Notes: a model not told the origin generated them from the letters alone. 64,000 nt of DNA from Brachybacterium nesterenkovii (GCF_900163655.1 NZ_FWFG01000107.1:1-64000); one strand, 5' to 3'; counted from the stretch's first letter, positions 43,278-53,009 are shown. A program made the numbers and translations.

Positions 43278-43319
43278 GGACCGTCGGGTGTGGACCGTCG
43301 GGTGCGGACCGTCGGGGGT
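43278..43319. repeat. Three tandem 14-bp repeats
   Basis: GGACCGTCGGGTGT, GGACCGTCGGGTGC and GGACCGTCGGGGGT in the gap between uvrD2 and nudC. No role apparent. Confidence 0.75.
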
Positions 43320-43362
43320 GGGCTGAGAAGGCTGTGGACGAGGAGCGCGCCCCGGCTCCCGC

Positions 43363-44418
43363 TCAGCGCGCGTCCGGCAGCGCTCCGCCGTACCAGTCCT
43401 CGATGAGAGCGCGGGCGATGGACTCCGGGCCCGGCAGGGCGATGCGGCCGGCGGCGAGGGCGGGCACGAGGTCCTCGCGGGTCCACCAGGCGGCCTCGGC
43501 GATCTCCTCCTCCTGCAGCGCGAGCGCGCCGGAGCCGCTGGCCGCCCGCGCCCGGAAGGCGAGCATGAGGGAGCGCGGGAACGGCCAGGGCTGGCTGCCC
43601 GCGTACTCGACCTGCTCGACGTCGATGCCCACCTCCTCGCGGACCTCGCGCGCCACGGCGCCCTCGAGGGTCTCCCCCGGCTCCACGAACCCCGCGAGCA
43701 CCGAGTGGAAGCGGCCGCGGAACGAGGCGTTGCGCGCCAGCAGCAGGCGATCGTCGGCGTCGCGGACGGCCATGATCACCGCCGGGTCCGTGCGCGGGAA
43801 GTGCGGGGTGGCGTCCTCGCGGCACCGCAGCACCCACCCGGCGCTCTCCGGCGCGAGCGCACCGCCGCACTGGGGGCAGTGGCGGTGGGCGCGGTGCCAT
43901 GCCCCCATGCCGACCGCCGTGAGCGCGATCCCCGCCTCCTCGTGGGAGAGCTGGGCGGCCACGCGCCGCAGCTCCCGCAGGTCCCGGCCGGGATCATCCA
44001 GCTCGGCGCTCGGCTCGGGCACATCGGCCGCGACCACCCGGTGCTCGCCGAGCCGCCCCAGGTACACCAGCGGATGCGAGGGGTCCGGCCGCGGATCCGT
44101 CACCTCGAGCGCGAGGCGCACGCCGTCGGGACCGTCGGCGACGCTGATCGACGCGCCCGAGGAGACCACGTAGCGGACGTCGTCGCCGCTCGGCGCCAGG
44201 TCCTCGCGGTGCAGGCCGTCGCGGTCGAAGCCGATCCGCGCCAGCGGCGCCGCCAGGCACTGCGGTGCCGCAGCGCCTTCGGGGGACGGCGCGCCGGCGG
44301 ACGACACGGGGGCGGGAGCAGCCGCGGGCTCGGAGACGGGCGCGGCCGCGGGCTGGGAGACGGGCGCGGCCGCGGGCGCGGGGGTGGTGCGAGACGGATC
44401 ACCGCTGTGGGTTGGCAT
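43363..44418 (-). CDS. nudC: NAD+ diphosphatase / RNA deNADding Nudix enzyme NudC
   Basis: 351 residues. After a low-complexity N-terminus of PVS/AAAP repeats (1-50) comes a NudC-type substrate domain, a zinc ribbon (CPQCGG, then RCRED with fewer Cys than E. coli) and the Nudix box GFVEPGETLEGAVAREVREEVG. SQPWPFPRSLM is the NADH-pyrophosphatase signature. It hydrolyses NAD(H) to NMN(H) and AMP and can remove NAD caps from RNA. The start is supported by TACGGT 7 nt upstream. It lies next to uvrD2, as in mycobacteria. Confidence 0.95.
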   Translation of the reverse strand: MPTHSGDPSRTTPAPAAAPVSQPAAAPVSEPAAAPAPVSSAGAPSPEGAAAPQCLAAPLARIGFDRDGLHREDLAPSGDDVRYVVSSGASISVADGPDGVRLALEVTDPRPDPSHPLVYLGRLGEHRVVAADVPEPSAELDDPGRDLRELRRVAAQLSHEEAGIALTAVGMGAWHRAHRHCPQCGGALAPESAGWVLRCREDATPHFPRTDPAVIMAVRDADDRLLLARNASFRGRFHSVLAGFVEPGETLEGAVAREVREEVGIDVEQVEYAGSQPWPFPRSLMLAFRARAASGSGALALQEEEIAEAAWWTREDLVPALAAGRIALPGPESIARALIEDWYGGALPDAR

Positions 44419-44425
44419 GTGTCCC

Positions 44426-44431
44426 ACCGTA
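44426..44431 (-). promoter_or_regulatory. -10 hexamer TACGGT of nudC
   Basis: 7 nt upstream of the nudC ATG (44418). Part of a compact divergent pair with 44452-44457. Confidence 0.55.
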
Positions 44432-44451
44432 GACCGACAGCATCGGGGCAG

Positions 44452-44457
44452 TACGGT
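44452..44457 (+). promoter_or_regulatory. -10 hexamer TACGGT of the phosphotransferase-like gene
   Basis: 6 nt upstream of the GTG at 44464. The two identical hexamers are only 20 bp apart on opposite strands, so polymerases could not occupy both at once. Confidence 0.55.
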
Positions 44458-44463
44458 GGACGG

Positions 44464-46035
44464 GTGCGACGGAACTCCTACGCCCTGGCAGCCCTCGCGG
44501 CCGCGGCGGTCCCCGGTCTCCGACCGGCCCGGACCGTCCCGATCGCGACCCCCATCGACGAGTTCGACGTCGCCGGCGTGGTCGGCGACGACGGCCGCCG
44601 CGTCCTGGTGACGACGCCCGCGACGCCCGCCGCCGGGCTCCAGCTCGAGAAGGACGTCCATGTGGCCGACGCCCTCGCCGGCACCCCGGTGGGGCCTCTC
44701 GTCCCCACCCCGCTCGGATTCGTGCGCCTGCCCGAGGGCGGGCGCGCCGTCGTCACCGAGACCCCGCAGGGCTCCCCCCTGTTCCTCGACCGCCTGGCCG
44801 AGGAGCCCGAGATCGCCCGCTCCCTGGGGCGGGTGCTGGCCCGCATCCACGCCGTCCCCGCCTACGCCGCCGAGTCCGCAGGGGTGGAGACGTTCACCGC
44901 CCCGTCCATCCGCGCCGCGCACCGCTCCCAGATCGCACGGGCCCGCGCCGCGGAGGATCTCCCGCCGTCGGTCGCCCAGCGCTGGGACGCGCTGCTCGCC
45001 GACGACGAGCTGTGGGCGTTCCGCCCCTGCTTCGTGCACGGCGGGATGTCCGAGGAGAACCTGTTCGTCGAGGGGCACGAGATCACCGGCGTGACCGGCT
45101 GGCACGAGGCCCGCACCGGCGACCCCGCGACCGACCTCGCCTGGCTCGTCTCCGTCCTGAACCCGGAGACCTTCGACACCCTGTACGCGGCCTACGTGGC
45201 GGAGCTGCCCGTCGCCCCGCACGGGCGTCTCGTCGAGCGCGCCCAGGCCGTCGGCGAGCTCGCGATCGTGGACTGGCTGCTGCACGGACTCGATGCCGAG
45301 GACCGGACGATCGTCGACGATGCGCGCGGGATGCTCGAGGACCTCGATCACGACATCGCCGCAGCCGCCCGGGAGGAGGCCGAGCGCGAGTACGAGGCCC
45401 TGAACGCACAGCGGACGATCATCGACCCGACCGCCTCGACCGGCTCCGTCGAGGCGCCGCCCGCGCACCCCGTCGCGACCGATGCCGCTCGGCCCACCTC
45501 CCGTGCGGACACGGCCGAGCTCGCCGGGTCGGCTGTCGGCTCTGCGCACCCCAGCTCTGGGGACACCGGCGTGACGAGCCGGGGCCACGACGCGCATGTC
45601 GGCACCGAGGCGGACGACGCCTCCTTCCGGGACGCGGCCGACGCCACCGCGGCCCAGCGCAGATGGGTCGCCGAACCCCGCGGCGATGGCACCGCCCCGA
45701 CGGCCCCCCACGCGGCCCCCGACGCGGCGGTCAGTTCCGACGCAGGCGAGCTATGGGCGGAGGACAAGGCAGAGTACGTGTCCCAGTACGCGACCGAGCC
45801 GCTGGACTTCGAGGTGCCCGCGGACCCGGCCCGGTTCCCTGACGTGGACCAGGCCCAGCGCCCTGCCGCGGACGCAGACCCCGAGAGCGTCCTCGCCGCA
45901 GGCCCCGATGCCGACGCCGCTCCTGCCGGCCGCTTCTCGCGCCACTGGACGGGCGACGGCTCGCATGCGGTCGGCCTCGGCGAGGCCGAGACCATCGACC
46001 GCGAGCGGGACGAGCGGGAGCAGCCGCGCCCCTGA
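44464..46035 (+). CDS. Degenerate aminoglycoside/macrolide phosphotransferase-like protein
   Basis: 523 residues from a GTG chosen by the -10 spacing. Residues 1-320 follow the APH fold: an ATP lobe, then FVHGGMSEENLF where active enzymes have HGDLxxxN, and GVTGWHEARTGDPATDLAWL where they have IDW...GDPxxDLA. The catalytic Asp of HGD is Gly and the Mg-binding Asp of IDW is Gly, so kinase activity is unlikely. Residues 320-523 are an acidic disordered tail with repeated Asp/Ala/Pro. It is placed between nudC and adnB, near whiB7. It is probably a pseudo-enzyme with a binding or regulatory role (inference). Confidence 0.82.
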   Translation: MRRNSYALAALAAAAVPGLRPARTVPIATPIDEFDVAGVVGDDGRRVLVTTPATPAAGLQLEKDVHVADALAGTPVGPLVPTPLGFVRLPEGGRAVVTETPQGSPLFLDRLAEEPEIARSLGRVLARIHAVPAYAAESAGVETFTAPSIRAAHRSQIARARAAEDLPPSVAQRWDALLADDELWAFRPCFVHGGMSEENLFVEGHEITGVTGWHEARTGDPATDLAWLVSVLNPETFDTLYAAYVAELPVAPHGRLVERAQAVGELAIVDWLLHGLDAEDRTIVDDARGMLEDLDHDIAAAAREEAEREYEALNAQRTIIDPTASTGSVEAPPAHPVATDAARPTSRADTAELAGSAVGSAHPSSGDTGVTSRGHDAHVGTEADDASFRDAADATAAQRRWVAEPRGDGTAPTAPHAAPDAAVSSDAGELWAEDKAEYVSQYATEPLDFEVPADPARFPDVDQAQRPAADADPESVLAAGPDADAAPAGRFSRHWTGDGSHAVGLGEAETIDRERDEREQPRP

Positions 46036-46053
46036 CGCGGCCCGCGGTGGCGC

Positions 46054-49000
46054 TCAGTCCGCCGCCGGCTCCTCGCCCGGCACCGCCGGGCCCTCTCCCA
46101 GCGCCTCCCGATCCTCGCCCGCGACGAGCCGCACGAGCTCCTCGCGGCTCGGGTGCTCGAGCACCTCATCGGTCACGTTCTCGGCCACGTAGTGGAAGGC
46201 CGTGCGGATCCTCTCCAGCGGCAGACCGGTGCGCTCGTGCCAGGCCAGGCGGTACACCGACAGCTGCACGGCGCGTGCCCGGCGCGCGGCCCCCGTCGGG
46301 CGCCGGCCCGTCTTCCAGTCGACGATCACGACGCCGTCCTCCGGCGCCCCCGGAGCCATATCGGCGTAGACCGCATCGATGACGCCGCGCACACCGACGG
46401 CGCCGAGCATCGTCGTGACCGGCTCCTCGACCGCCAGCGGCGTGCGACCGCTCCACACGGACGCCTCGAACGCCTCGCGCATCCGCGCGGCGGAATCCGC
46501 CGCGTCCCGCTCGGCCGGCCCGGGGCCCTCGGCATCGAGGTCGGCGAGGTCGGCCAGGTCGGCGATGTCCTCGAGGTCCAGCAGGGCGCTGGCGCCGAAC
46601 CGCTGCTCGAGCCAGGCATGGAACTCGGTGCCGCGCCGCGCGGCCGCGGAGGGGCGCCGCGGCAGCGGACGCAGCAGGTCCAGGGGCGCGCCCTCGGGGT
46701 TCTGGGCGCGCGCGACCACCTGGGAGGCCGAGAGCCGGGCGGGCGAGCGCACGAGGATGTCGCCGCTGCGGCTGGCGAGGTCCGCGAGGACGCGCCGGGT
46801 CTGCTCGCCGAGCTCGCCGTCGAGGGCCTCCGCGTCCCTGCCGTCGAGGTCCTGCGCGTTGACCTCGGCGGCCGCCGCGACGAGGGCCTCCGCACGGTCG
46901 CGGGCCTCCTCCTCCGCCCCCGGCTCCGGCGGCCACACCGCGCGGCGCGGCGAGACGGCCAGCGGGTTCTCCTCCGGGACCTCCTCGGTGCGGCGGAACG
47001 GCTCGGGCACGAGCGGCGCGGTCTCCACGAGGTAGCGCGAGCGGCTCTGGACGGACTTCCTCCCCGGGCGCCATGCCGCCGAGGCGAGCAGCAGGCGGTG
47101 GCGGGCGCGCGTGACCGCGACGTACATGAGGCGACGGTCCTCCGCGAGCTTCTCCGCGCCGAGGCCCTCGAAGAACTCGCCCAGGATCTCGATCGCGTCG
47201 ACCTGGGTGTCGGCCTCGGCCCAGCGCAGCTGCGGGAGCGTGTCGGCGTCCCCGCGCAGCTCGGTCGGGACGGCGGCATCGGCGAGGGCCCCGAGCCAGC
47301 CGGACTCGGTGACGCGCAGCGTGCCGTCCTCGGCGGTGCGCGCATGCCGGTAGCTCGGCACGGTCCCCTCGGTGAGCCCGGCCACCGCCACGAGGTCCCA
47401 TTCGAGGCCCTTGGCGGCATGCATGGTCAGGATCGTGACGGCGCTCGGGTCCGGCTCGGCCCCCTCCTCGGTGACCGCCAGCCCCGCCTCCTTGTCCTCG
47501 CTGACGTCGAGCAGCGCGAGGAACGCGCCGAGGCCGGGGCGCACGGCGGTGCGCTCGAACTCGGCGGCGTACCGGCGGAACTCCTCGAGGTCGCGCAGGG
47601 AGGCCGAGGTCGACTCCCCCGGTCGCGACAGCAGGGCCAGGTCGACGCCGAGCGCGGCGCCCGCCGCGGTCACGAGGTCCGGCAGCGGCAGGCCGAGGCG
47701 GCGGCGGACGGTGCGCAGGATCTGCTGCAGCTCCTCCAGGCGCGCGAGGCCCTCGTCGCTCAGGGCGCGCCCGTCGCGGTCGGTCCAGTCGCCGGGCGGG
47801 AGGTCGTCGACGGCGTCGATGAGGGTGACCTCGTCGGCCTCGTCCGTCGGCGTCCCGCTCCCCCGCGCCTCGGTGCTGCGGCGGCGCTGGCGGCTCGCGA
47901 GGTGGTCGCGCCAGCGGCCCAGGACCGCCATGTCCCGGGCGCCGAGGCGCACCCGCGGGCCGGCCAGCAGGCGCATCAGGGAGTCGCCGCGCGCAGGGTC
48001 GTGGGCGGCCTCGAGCAGGGCCCGGACGTCGGCGACCTCGGGTCGGTGCACGAGCCCGCCCAGCCCCACGACCTGCACGGTCAGCCCCGTGGCCTCCAGC
48101 TCGCGGACGAGCGGCGGGATCTGGCTGCGTTTGCGCACGAGCACGGCGGCGGTCGGCACGGGCGGCTGCTCCCCCGCCGTCCCAGGGGCCGCCTCGGCGC
48201 GCCGGTCGCGGATCCAGCGCGCGATCTCCCGGGCCTCGGACGCCTCGTCGGCGCATTCGGCGATCTCGACGGCGCCGTCCTCGACGCCGGGGCGGCCGGT
48301 GAGCTCGGGGATCCTCACGCCGCGGGAGGCGATGCGCAGCGGCGCGGCCAGCCGGTTGGCGACCTCCAGGACCGCCCGGTCGTTGCGCCACGACGTCGAC
48401 AGGGTGCGCTGGACGACGGGCGTCTCCGTGCTCCCGAAGCACTCGACGAAGCCCGTCAGGGAGGCGCTCGAGGCGCCGCGCCAGCCGTAGATCGCCTGCT
48501 GCGGATCGCCGACCGCGACGGTCGGGTGCCCCGCGCCGAACAGGCCCGCGAGGAGCTCGAGCTGGGCCACCGAGGTGTCCTGGAACTCGTCCAGGAGCAC
48601 CACGCGGTGCAGGTCGCGGGCCAGGCGGCCGGCGGCGGGCACGTCTCGGGCGATGCGCGCTGCCAGCGACACCTGATCGGCGAAGTCCAGGGCGGCGCGC
48701 TCATGCCGCACGGCCGCGAAGCGCTCGACGAGCGGGAGCAGGGCCTCCCGGGCGTCGAGGGCCGCGAGGACCTTGACCACCTCGGACGGGGTGGTGCGGC
48801 GCCGTCCGCCCTCGGCCTGCAGCGGGATGCCTGCCAGGTGCTCGCGCATCCGCTGCAGGTGCGCGGTCACCTCCCCGGGCTCGACGAGGTGCTCGGCGAG
48901 CGAGGAGGTGAGGGAGATCAGCGCGGCCGTGACCGTCGCGGCGGAGGCGTCGACGGTCAGCTCCTCCCCCGAGGACTCGACGATCTCGTGGGCCAGCTGC

Positions 49001-49530
49001 CAGGAGGCCGAGGACGACAGCACCGTGAGGTCCGGGTCGATGCCGACGGCGAGCGCGTGCTCGGCCACGAGGTCCTGGGCGAAGCCGTTGTAGGTGCGCA
49101 CCTCGGCGCGCTGGCCGATGAGGTCGTCCCCGGCGTGGTCGAGACCGGCCGGGATGGGGAGGCGCTCGGCCCGCAGAGCCGCAGCGAGGGCCGTGAGGCG
49201 CGAGGCGATGCGCTCGTCGAGCTCGCGGGCGGCCTTGCGGGAGAAGGTGAGGCCGAGGATCTGGCGGGGCTCGACGATGCCGTTGGCGATGAGCCAGACG
49301 ACGCGGGAGGCCATGGTCTCCGTCTTCCCGCTGCCGGCGCCGGCGACGACGAGCATCGGCGCGAGCGGGGCCTCGATGACGGCGGCCTGCTCGGGAGTGG
49401 GGCGCGGTCGCTCCATGAGGTCGGCCAGGTCCGCGGCGGTGAAGCGCGGTGCCGGGCCGGGGCTCGCTCCATCTCGCTGCGGGCCCGTCGCACCGCCGTC
49501 CGCGTCGGGCCTGGTCTGATCGGTCGTCAC
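46054..49530 (-). CDS. adnB: AdnB: UvrD-like helicase with RecB-type nuclease
   Basis: 1158 residues. GTG overlaps the adnA stop (GTGA), with GGAAGGAG upstream. SF1A motor: VVAGAGSGKTETM (Walker A), VVLLDEFQDTSVAQLE (motif II), TMHAAKGLEWDLVAVAG and YVAVTRARHRLLL. A C-terminal PD-(D/E)XK nuclease includes RRGTEFHAWLEQRFG, VIDAVYADMA and VIVDWKTGRRPTG. No Fe-S Cys set is seen. With AdnA it forms the actinobacterial double-strand-break resection machine (RecBCD/AddAB equivalent). The operon order adnA-adnB is as in mycobacteria. The convergent neighbour ends 18 bp away. Confidence 0.92.
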   Translation of the reverse strand: MTTDQTRPDADGGATGPQRDGASPGPAPRFTAADLADLMERPRPTPEQAAVIEAPLAPMLVVAGAGSGKTETMASRVVWLIANGIVEPRQILGLTFSRKAARELDERIASRLTALAAALRAERLPIPAGLDHAGDDLIGQRAEVRTYNGFAQDLVAEHALAVGIDPDLTVLSSSASWQLAHEIVESSGEELTVDASAATVTAALISLTSSLAEHLVEPGEVTAHLQRMREHLAGIPLQAEGGRRRTTPSEVVKVLAALDAREALLPLVERFAAVRHERAALDFADQVSLAARIARDVPAAGRLARDLHRVVLLDEFQDTSVAQLELLAGLFGAGHPTVAVGDPQQAIYGWRGASSASLTGFVECFGSTETPVVQRTLSTSWRNDRAVLEVANRLAAPLRIASRGVRIPELTGRPGVEDGAVEIAECADEASEAREIARWIRDRRAEAAPGTAGEQPPVPTAAVLVRKRSQIPPLVRELEATGLTVQVVGLGGLVHRPEVADVRALLEAAHDPARGDSLMRLLAGPRVRLGARDMAVLGRWRDHLASRQRRRSTEARGSGTPTDEADEVTLIDAVDDLPPGDWTDRDGRALSDEGLARLEELQQILRTVRRRLGLPLPDLVTAAGAALGVDLALLSRPGESTSASLRDLEEFRRYAAEFERTAVRPGLGAFLALLDVSEDKEAGLAVTEEGAEPDPSAVTILTMHAAKGLEWDLVAVAGLTEGTVPSYRHARTAEDGTLRVTESGWLGALADAAVPTELRGDADTLPQLRWAEADTQVDAIEILGEFFEGLGAEKLAEDRRLMYVAVTRARHRLLLASAAWRPGRKSVQSRSRYLVETAPLVPEPFRRTEEVPEENPLAVSPRRAVWPPEPGAEEEARDRAEALVAAAAEVNAQDLDGRDAEALDGELGEQTRRVLADLASRSGDILVRSPARLSASQVVARAQNPEGAPLDLLRPLPRRPSAAARRGTEFHAWLEQRFGASALLDLEDIADLADLADLDAEGPGPAERDAADSAARMREAFEASVWSGRTPLAVEEPVTTMLGAVGVRGVIDAVYADMAPGAPEDGVVIVDWKTGRRPTGAARRARAVQLSVYRLAWHERTGLPLERIRTAFHYVAENVTDEVLEHPSREELVRLVAGEDREALGEGPAVPGEEPAAD

Positions 49531-52500
49531 AGCTGCTCTCCTTCCGCCTGCAGGGCGCACGCGCGGCGCACGGCGCAGCGATCGCAGTGGGCATTGGGCC
49601 GCGCGGTCACCTGGGCCCCGCGCAGCTCCCGCGCGACGCCTGCGACGAGGTCGTCGAACCAGCGGGGGTCCTCCGCGCTCGTGAGCGCCCCCTGGGTGCG
49701 CACCACGGGCGTCCGGGCGCCGGTGCCGACGTAGACCAGCTGGGCCCCGGTGAGGCGCTCGGGGGCGTCCTCGCCGAGCTGCTCGGCGAGCGCGCCGTCG
49801 CGGATGGCGGCCTGGTAGGCGGCGAGCTGGAGGTCGAGCGCGGCATCGGCCTTGGACTTCGCGGCCGCACCGGTCTTGAGGTCCACGACCCGCAGCCCCG
49901 TGGCATCCCCCTCGACGCGGTCCATCGTGCCGTGCAGCTCGACGTCCCCGAGGGAGACGGTGAAGGGGGCCTCGACCGCGAGCGGCTGACCGGTCACCTC
50001 GAGGTGGCGGGCCAGCAGCTCGACGGCGTTCTCAGCCCGGGCGAGCATACGCCGGGTGGACCAGGCGCGCTCGAGGTGGAGGGGTGCGAGCATCGCGGTG
50101 AGCTGGGCGAGCAGGTCGACGGGGCGCCCGTCGTCATCGCGCTCGGAGGGGCCGGCCGGGTGGTCCTGCGCGATGCGGTGCACGGCCGTGCCGATGCTCT
50201 GCAGCGGGGTCGGGGCGCCGCTGCCGCCGGAGCGTTCGAGCAGCCAGGCCTGGGGGCAGGCGTGGGCCCGCTCGAGGGCCGACGGGCTCAGACGGACGGG
50301 AGCATCCGCAGGCAGCAGCGCCGCCGTGGACGAGGGGCGCCGGTGGTACCAGGTGCCGGGGTCGGCCCCGGGGGCTCCGGCGTCCGCGAGCAGGGCGAGC
50401 AGCTGCGCGCACTCCGCCTGGCTCTGCGGGGACGTACCGGGGTCGAGGAGACGTCGGCGCAGTGCCGCGACGAGGCGCCGCGGGTCCGGGGCGGGGCCCG
50501 GGTCCGCGGAGGCCGCGTCGGGATGGACCCACGGGTGCGGGCCGGCGGCGCGCTCGATGACGTCGACGAACGCGGACGGCGCGAGATCCTCCCCGTCGAC
50601 GGCGGTGACCAGGATCCGTGTGCGGGCGCGGGACAGCGCGCTCACGGCCAGGCGGATCTCGTCGGCCATGACGGCCTCGCGCTGGGCAGCCCGCAGGGCA
50701 CCGGGCTCGAGGGGCAGCGAGGTGTCTGCCGCGCTCAGCGCGAGCTCGGCGGCCCCGAAGAGGGTCGAGCGCAGGCGCAGGTTCGGCCACGCCCCTTCCT
50801 GCACGTGGGCGAGCACGACGGTGTCCGCGTCCTCGCCCGCGATCGCCGCGGGCGTGAGCACCCGCACCCTCCCGTCGAGCTGCGCACCGGGGGCCAGGGT
50901 GTCCTCGGCGATGGCCAGGCCGCGCACGTGCTCGATGAACACGAGGGCATCGGCCTGGGGACGGCGGTCCGTGAAGCGCTCGGCGGCGGCGAACAGGGCG
51001 GTGACGGCGTCGAGGCGGCGGGCCGCGAGGCGTCCGCGGGCCCCGGCCCCGTCGAGGTCGTCGGTCTCGAGCGATGCCTCGCGCCACCCCTCGGCCAGGC
51101 GGGCCGCCTCCCAGGCGGCCCAGAGCGCGTCCGTCGCCCCCGGGGCGGGCCCCAGGGCGCGGACTGCGGCGATCATGCGCCGGATGCGGTGGACGGGGAC
51201 CGCCGCGCGGTCGCGCTCCCCGGGCTCGGGCAGGCCCGGGACGTCCTCGGCCACGAGCGCCCGCGCCAGCAACTCGGCGGACGCGACCGGTGCGCCTCCC
51301 GGCTCCGGCGCGCCGTCGTCCTCCCCCTGCGGTGCGCCTCCCGGCTCCGGCGCCCCGTCGCCTGCGGCCTTCCGTTCGTGCGCACGCAGCAGCAGGCGCC
51401 GGATGCGGCGCAGGCGCAGCGCATCGGCGTCGCCGAACGGCCCCTGCAGCAGCTCGGCGGCCTGCTCGGGCCCGGGCGGGGTGCCGTCGACGGCGAGCTC
51501 GATGATCGTCAGGAGATCTGCGACCACCTGCTCGTCACGCAGCGGGCGGGGCCGGCGCGAGGCGGTGACCGGCAGGCCCTGCCGCTGCAGCAGGTCGACG
51601 AGGTCGTCGACCGCGCCGCCCGAGCGACAGACCACGGCCATGTCGTCGTACGCGACGCCCTCGGCATGGTGGAGGTCGCGCAGGACCGTGGCGATCCAGC
51701 GCGCCTCCTCGATCGTCCCCGGGGCACGCAGCACCGCGACGGGCGAGCGCGCCTCGGCGGCCGCAGCCTCCCCCGCAGCCGGGGCCGGAGAGAGTTCCGC
51801 GACCGGGGCCGGACGGACGTCCGCGGCGGCGGGTCCGTCGCCTGCGGCTGCTCGACGCGAGTCCGCTGATCGACCGGGGTCCGCTGATCGACCGGAGTCC
51901 GCTGGGCGGCGGGAGTCCGTCGGCGCGCCCGCGAGCGGCAGGCGGCCGCGCAGCGCCTCGATCACGGACAGCGCACCATGCGGTGTGCGCTGCGACGGGC
52001 CCAGTAGCAGGTGCCGCACCGGGCGCCCGCCTGCGCCGAGCGGCGCCCCGCCGTCGCCCGGGGTCGGGAGGATGCGCACGGCGGCGTCGGGCAGAGCACC
52101 GCGGAACGTGTCCACCGCCGCGTCGGGGCAGGAGGTGAGGAGCACCTGCGCGCCGCTCGTCCGCAGCGCGCGCACGAGCTCGACGCCGGCGGCTGTGAGG
52201 TCCTGGGCGTCATCGACCACGACGAGCGGGATGGAGGGCCCCTCGCCGCGGGCCACGAGACGCGCGGCCTCGCGCACCATCCGCCCGCTGTCGTACCGCG
52301 GCCCGGCGTCGAGCGCGGCAGAGGCCTCGAGGTCGAGGACATCGAGGTAGCCGCGCAGGATCCGTGCGGCATCCCGCCAGGCCGGCCGATCGCGTCGCAC
52401 GGACAGCTCCCGGAGGTCGCGGGGCAGCAGGCCCAGCTCTACGGCCCGCGAGACGATGTCGCGCAGCTCGTCGCGGAACCCGGGGAGCCGTCGTGTCGCC

Positions 52501-53009
52501 GGGTCCAGCGGCACCTCCCAGTCGTCCGTCGCGGCGATCAGGTCCCGCAGCAGGGCATCCTGGTCCGCGCCCGTGACCAGCGTCGGCTCCCCACGGCCCG
52601 CCCGGGCGGCGGCCTCCCGGACCACGGCGAAGGCGAGGCCCGCGGGGGTCGACGCCCGGGAGCCTCCGACGGCGCCCGACAGCGCGATCGCATCGCGCAG
52701 GAGCCCGGCGGAGCTGCGGCGCGGAGCCAGGAGCACGGATCCCGGATGCTCGAGCGCCGCCGTGAGGGCCAGGCGCGTGCGGCCGGATCCCGGGGCGCCG
52801 TGGACGAGGACGTCCATGCCGGCCGCGAGGGCCTCGAGGGCCGCCCGCTGCTCCGCGCTCGCCGCGCCGGACAGCGGGGCGGGCAGGCGCTGCGCATCCG
52901 GCGGCACGAGGCGCAGCCGGTCCCGGACCGTCGCGGCGGCGCGCGGGGGCGCCCCCGCGGCGGTGCGGGATGGGGCGCGATGGCGTGGTGCGGCGGGCAT
53001 GTCGGCCAT
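49527..53009 (-). CDS. adnA: AdnA: helicase-like/nuclease subunit with Fe-S cluster
   Basis: 1160 residues. The N-terminal motor has Walker A VHGAPGSGRTRLA, with Arg in place of the invariant Lys, and motif II VVVDDAQD in place of DExQD; it is probably a weak or inactive ATPase. Later SF1 regions are shortened. The C-terminal RecB-like nuclease has TAVHRIAQDH, GTMDRVEGD and VVDLKTGAAAK. A four-Cys Fe-S set is visible: HACPQAWLLERS and HCDRCAVRRACAL at the end. It partners AdnB. The start could be ATG 53009 or 53000. In the middle a low-complexity PAPV/RRPADSGR repeat (around residue 370) is inserted. Confidence 0.88.
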   Translation of the reverse strand: MADMPAAPRHRAPSRTAAGAPPRAAATVRDRLRLVPPDAQRLPAPLSGAASAEQRAALEALAAGMDVLVHGAPGSGRTRLALTAALEHPGSVLLAPRRSSAGLLRDAIALSGAVGGSRASTPAGLAFAVVREAAARAGRGEPTLVTGADQDALLRDLIAATDDWEVPLDPATRRLPGFRDELRDIVSRAVELGLLPRDLRELSVRRDRPAWRDAARILRGYLDVLDLEASAALDAGPRYDSGRMVREAARLVARGEGPSIPLVVVDDAQDLTAAGVELVRALRTSGAQVLLTSCPDAAVDTFRGALPDAAVRILPTPGDGGAPLGAGGRPVRHLLLGPSQRTPHGALSVIEALRGRLPLAGAPTDSRRPADSGRSADPGRSADSRRAAAGDGPAAADVRPAPVAELSPAPAAGEAAAAEARSPVAVLRAPGTIEEARWIATVLRDLHHAEGVAYDDMAVVCRSGGAVDDLVDLLQRQGLPVTASRRPRPLRDEQVVADLLTIIELAVDGTPPGPEQAAELLQGPFGDADALRLRRIRRLLLRAHERKAAGDGAPEPGGAPQGEDDGAPEPGGAPVASAELLARALVAEDVPGLPEPGERDRAAVPVHRIRRMIAAVRALGPAPGATDALWAAWEAARLAEGWREASLETDDLDGAGARGRLAARRLDAVTALFAAAERFTDRRPQADALVFIEHVRGLAIAEDTLAPGAQLDGRVRVLTPAAIAGEDADTVVLAHVQEGAWPNLRLRSTLFGAAELALSAADTSLPLEPGALRAAQREAVMADEIRLAVSALSRARTRILVTAVDGEDLAPSAFVDVIERAAGPHPWVHPDAASADPGPAPDPRRLVAALRRRLLDPGTSPQSQAECAQLLALLADAGAPGADPGTWYHRRPSSTAALLPADAPVRLSPSALERAHACPQAWLLERSGGSGAPTPLQSIGTAVHRIAQDHPAGPSERDDDGRPVDLLAQLTAMLAPLHLERAWSTRRMLARAENAVELLARHLEVTGQPLAVEAPFTVSLGDVELHGTMDRVEGDATGLRVVDLKTGAAAKSKADAALDLQLAAYQAAIRDGALAEQLGEDAPERLTGAQLVYVGTGARTPVVRTQGALTSAEDPRWFDDLVAGVARELRGAQVTARPNAHCDRCAVRRACALQAEGEQL

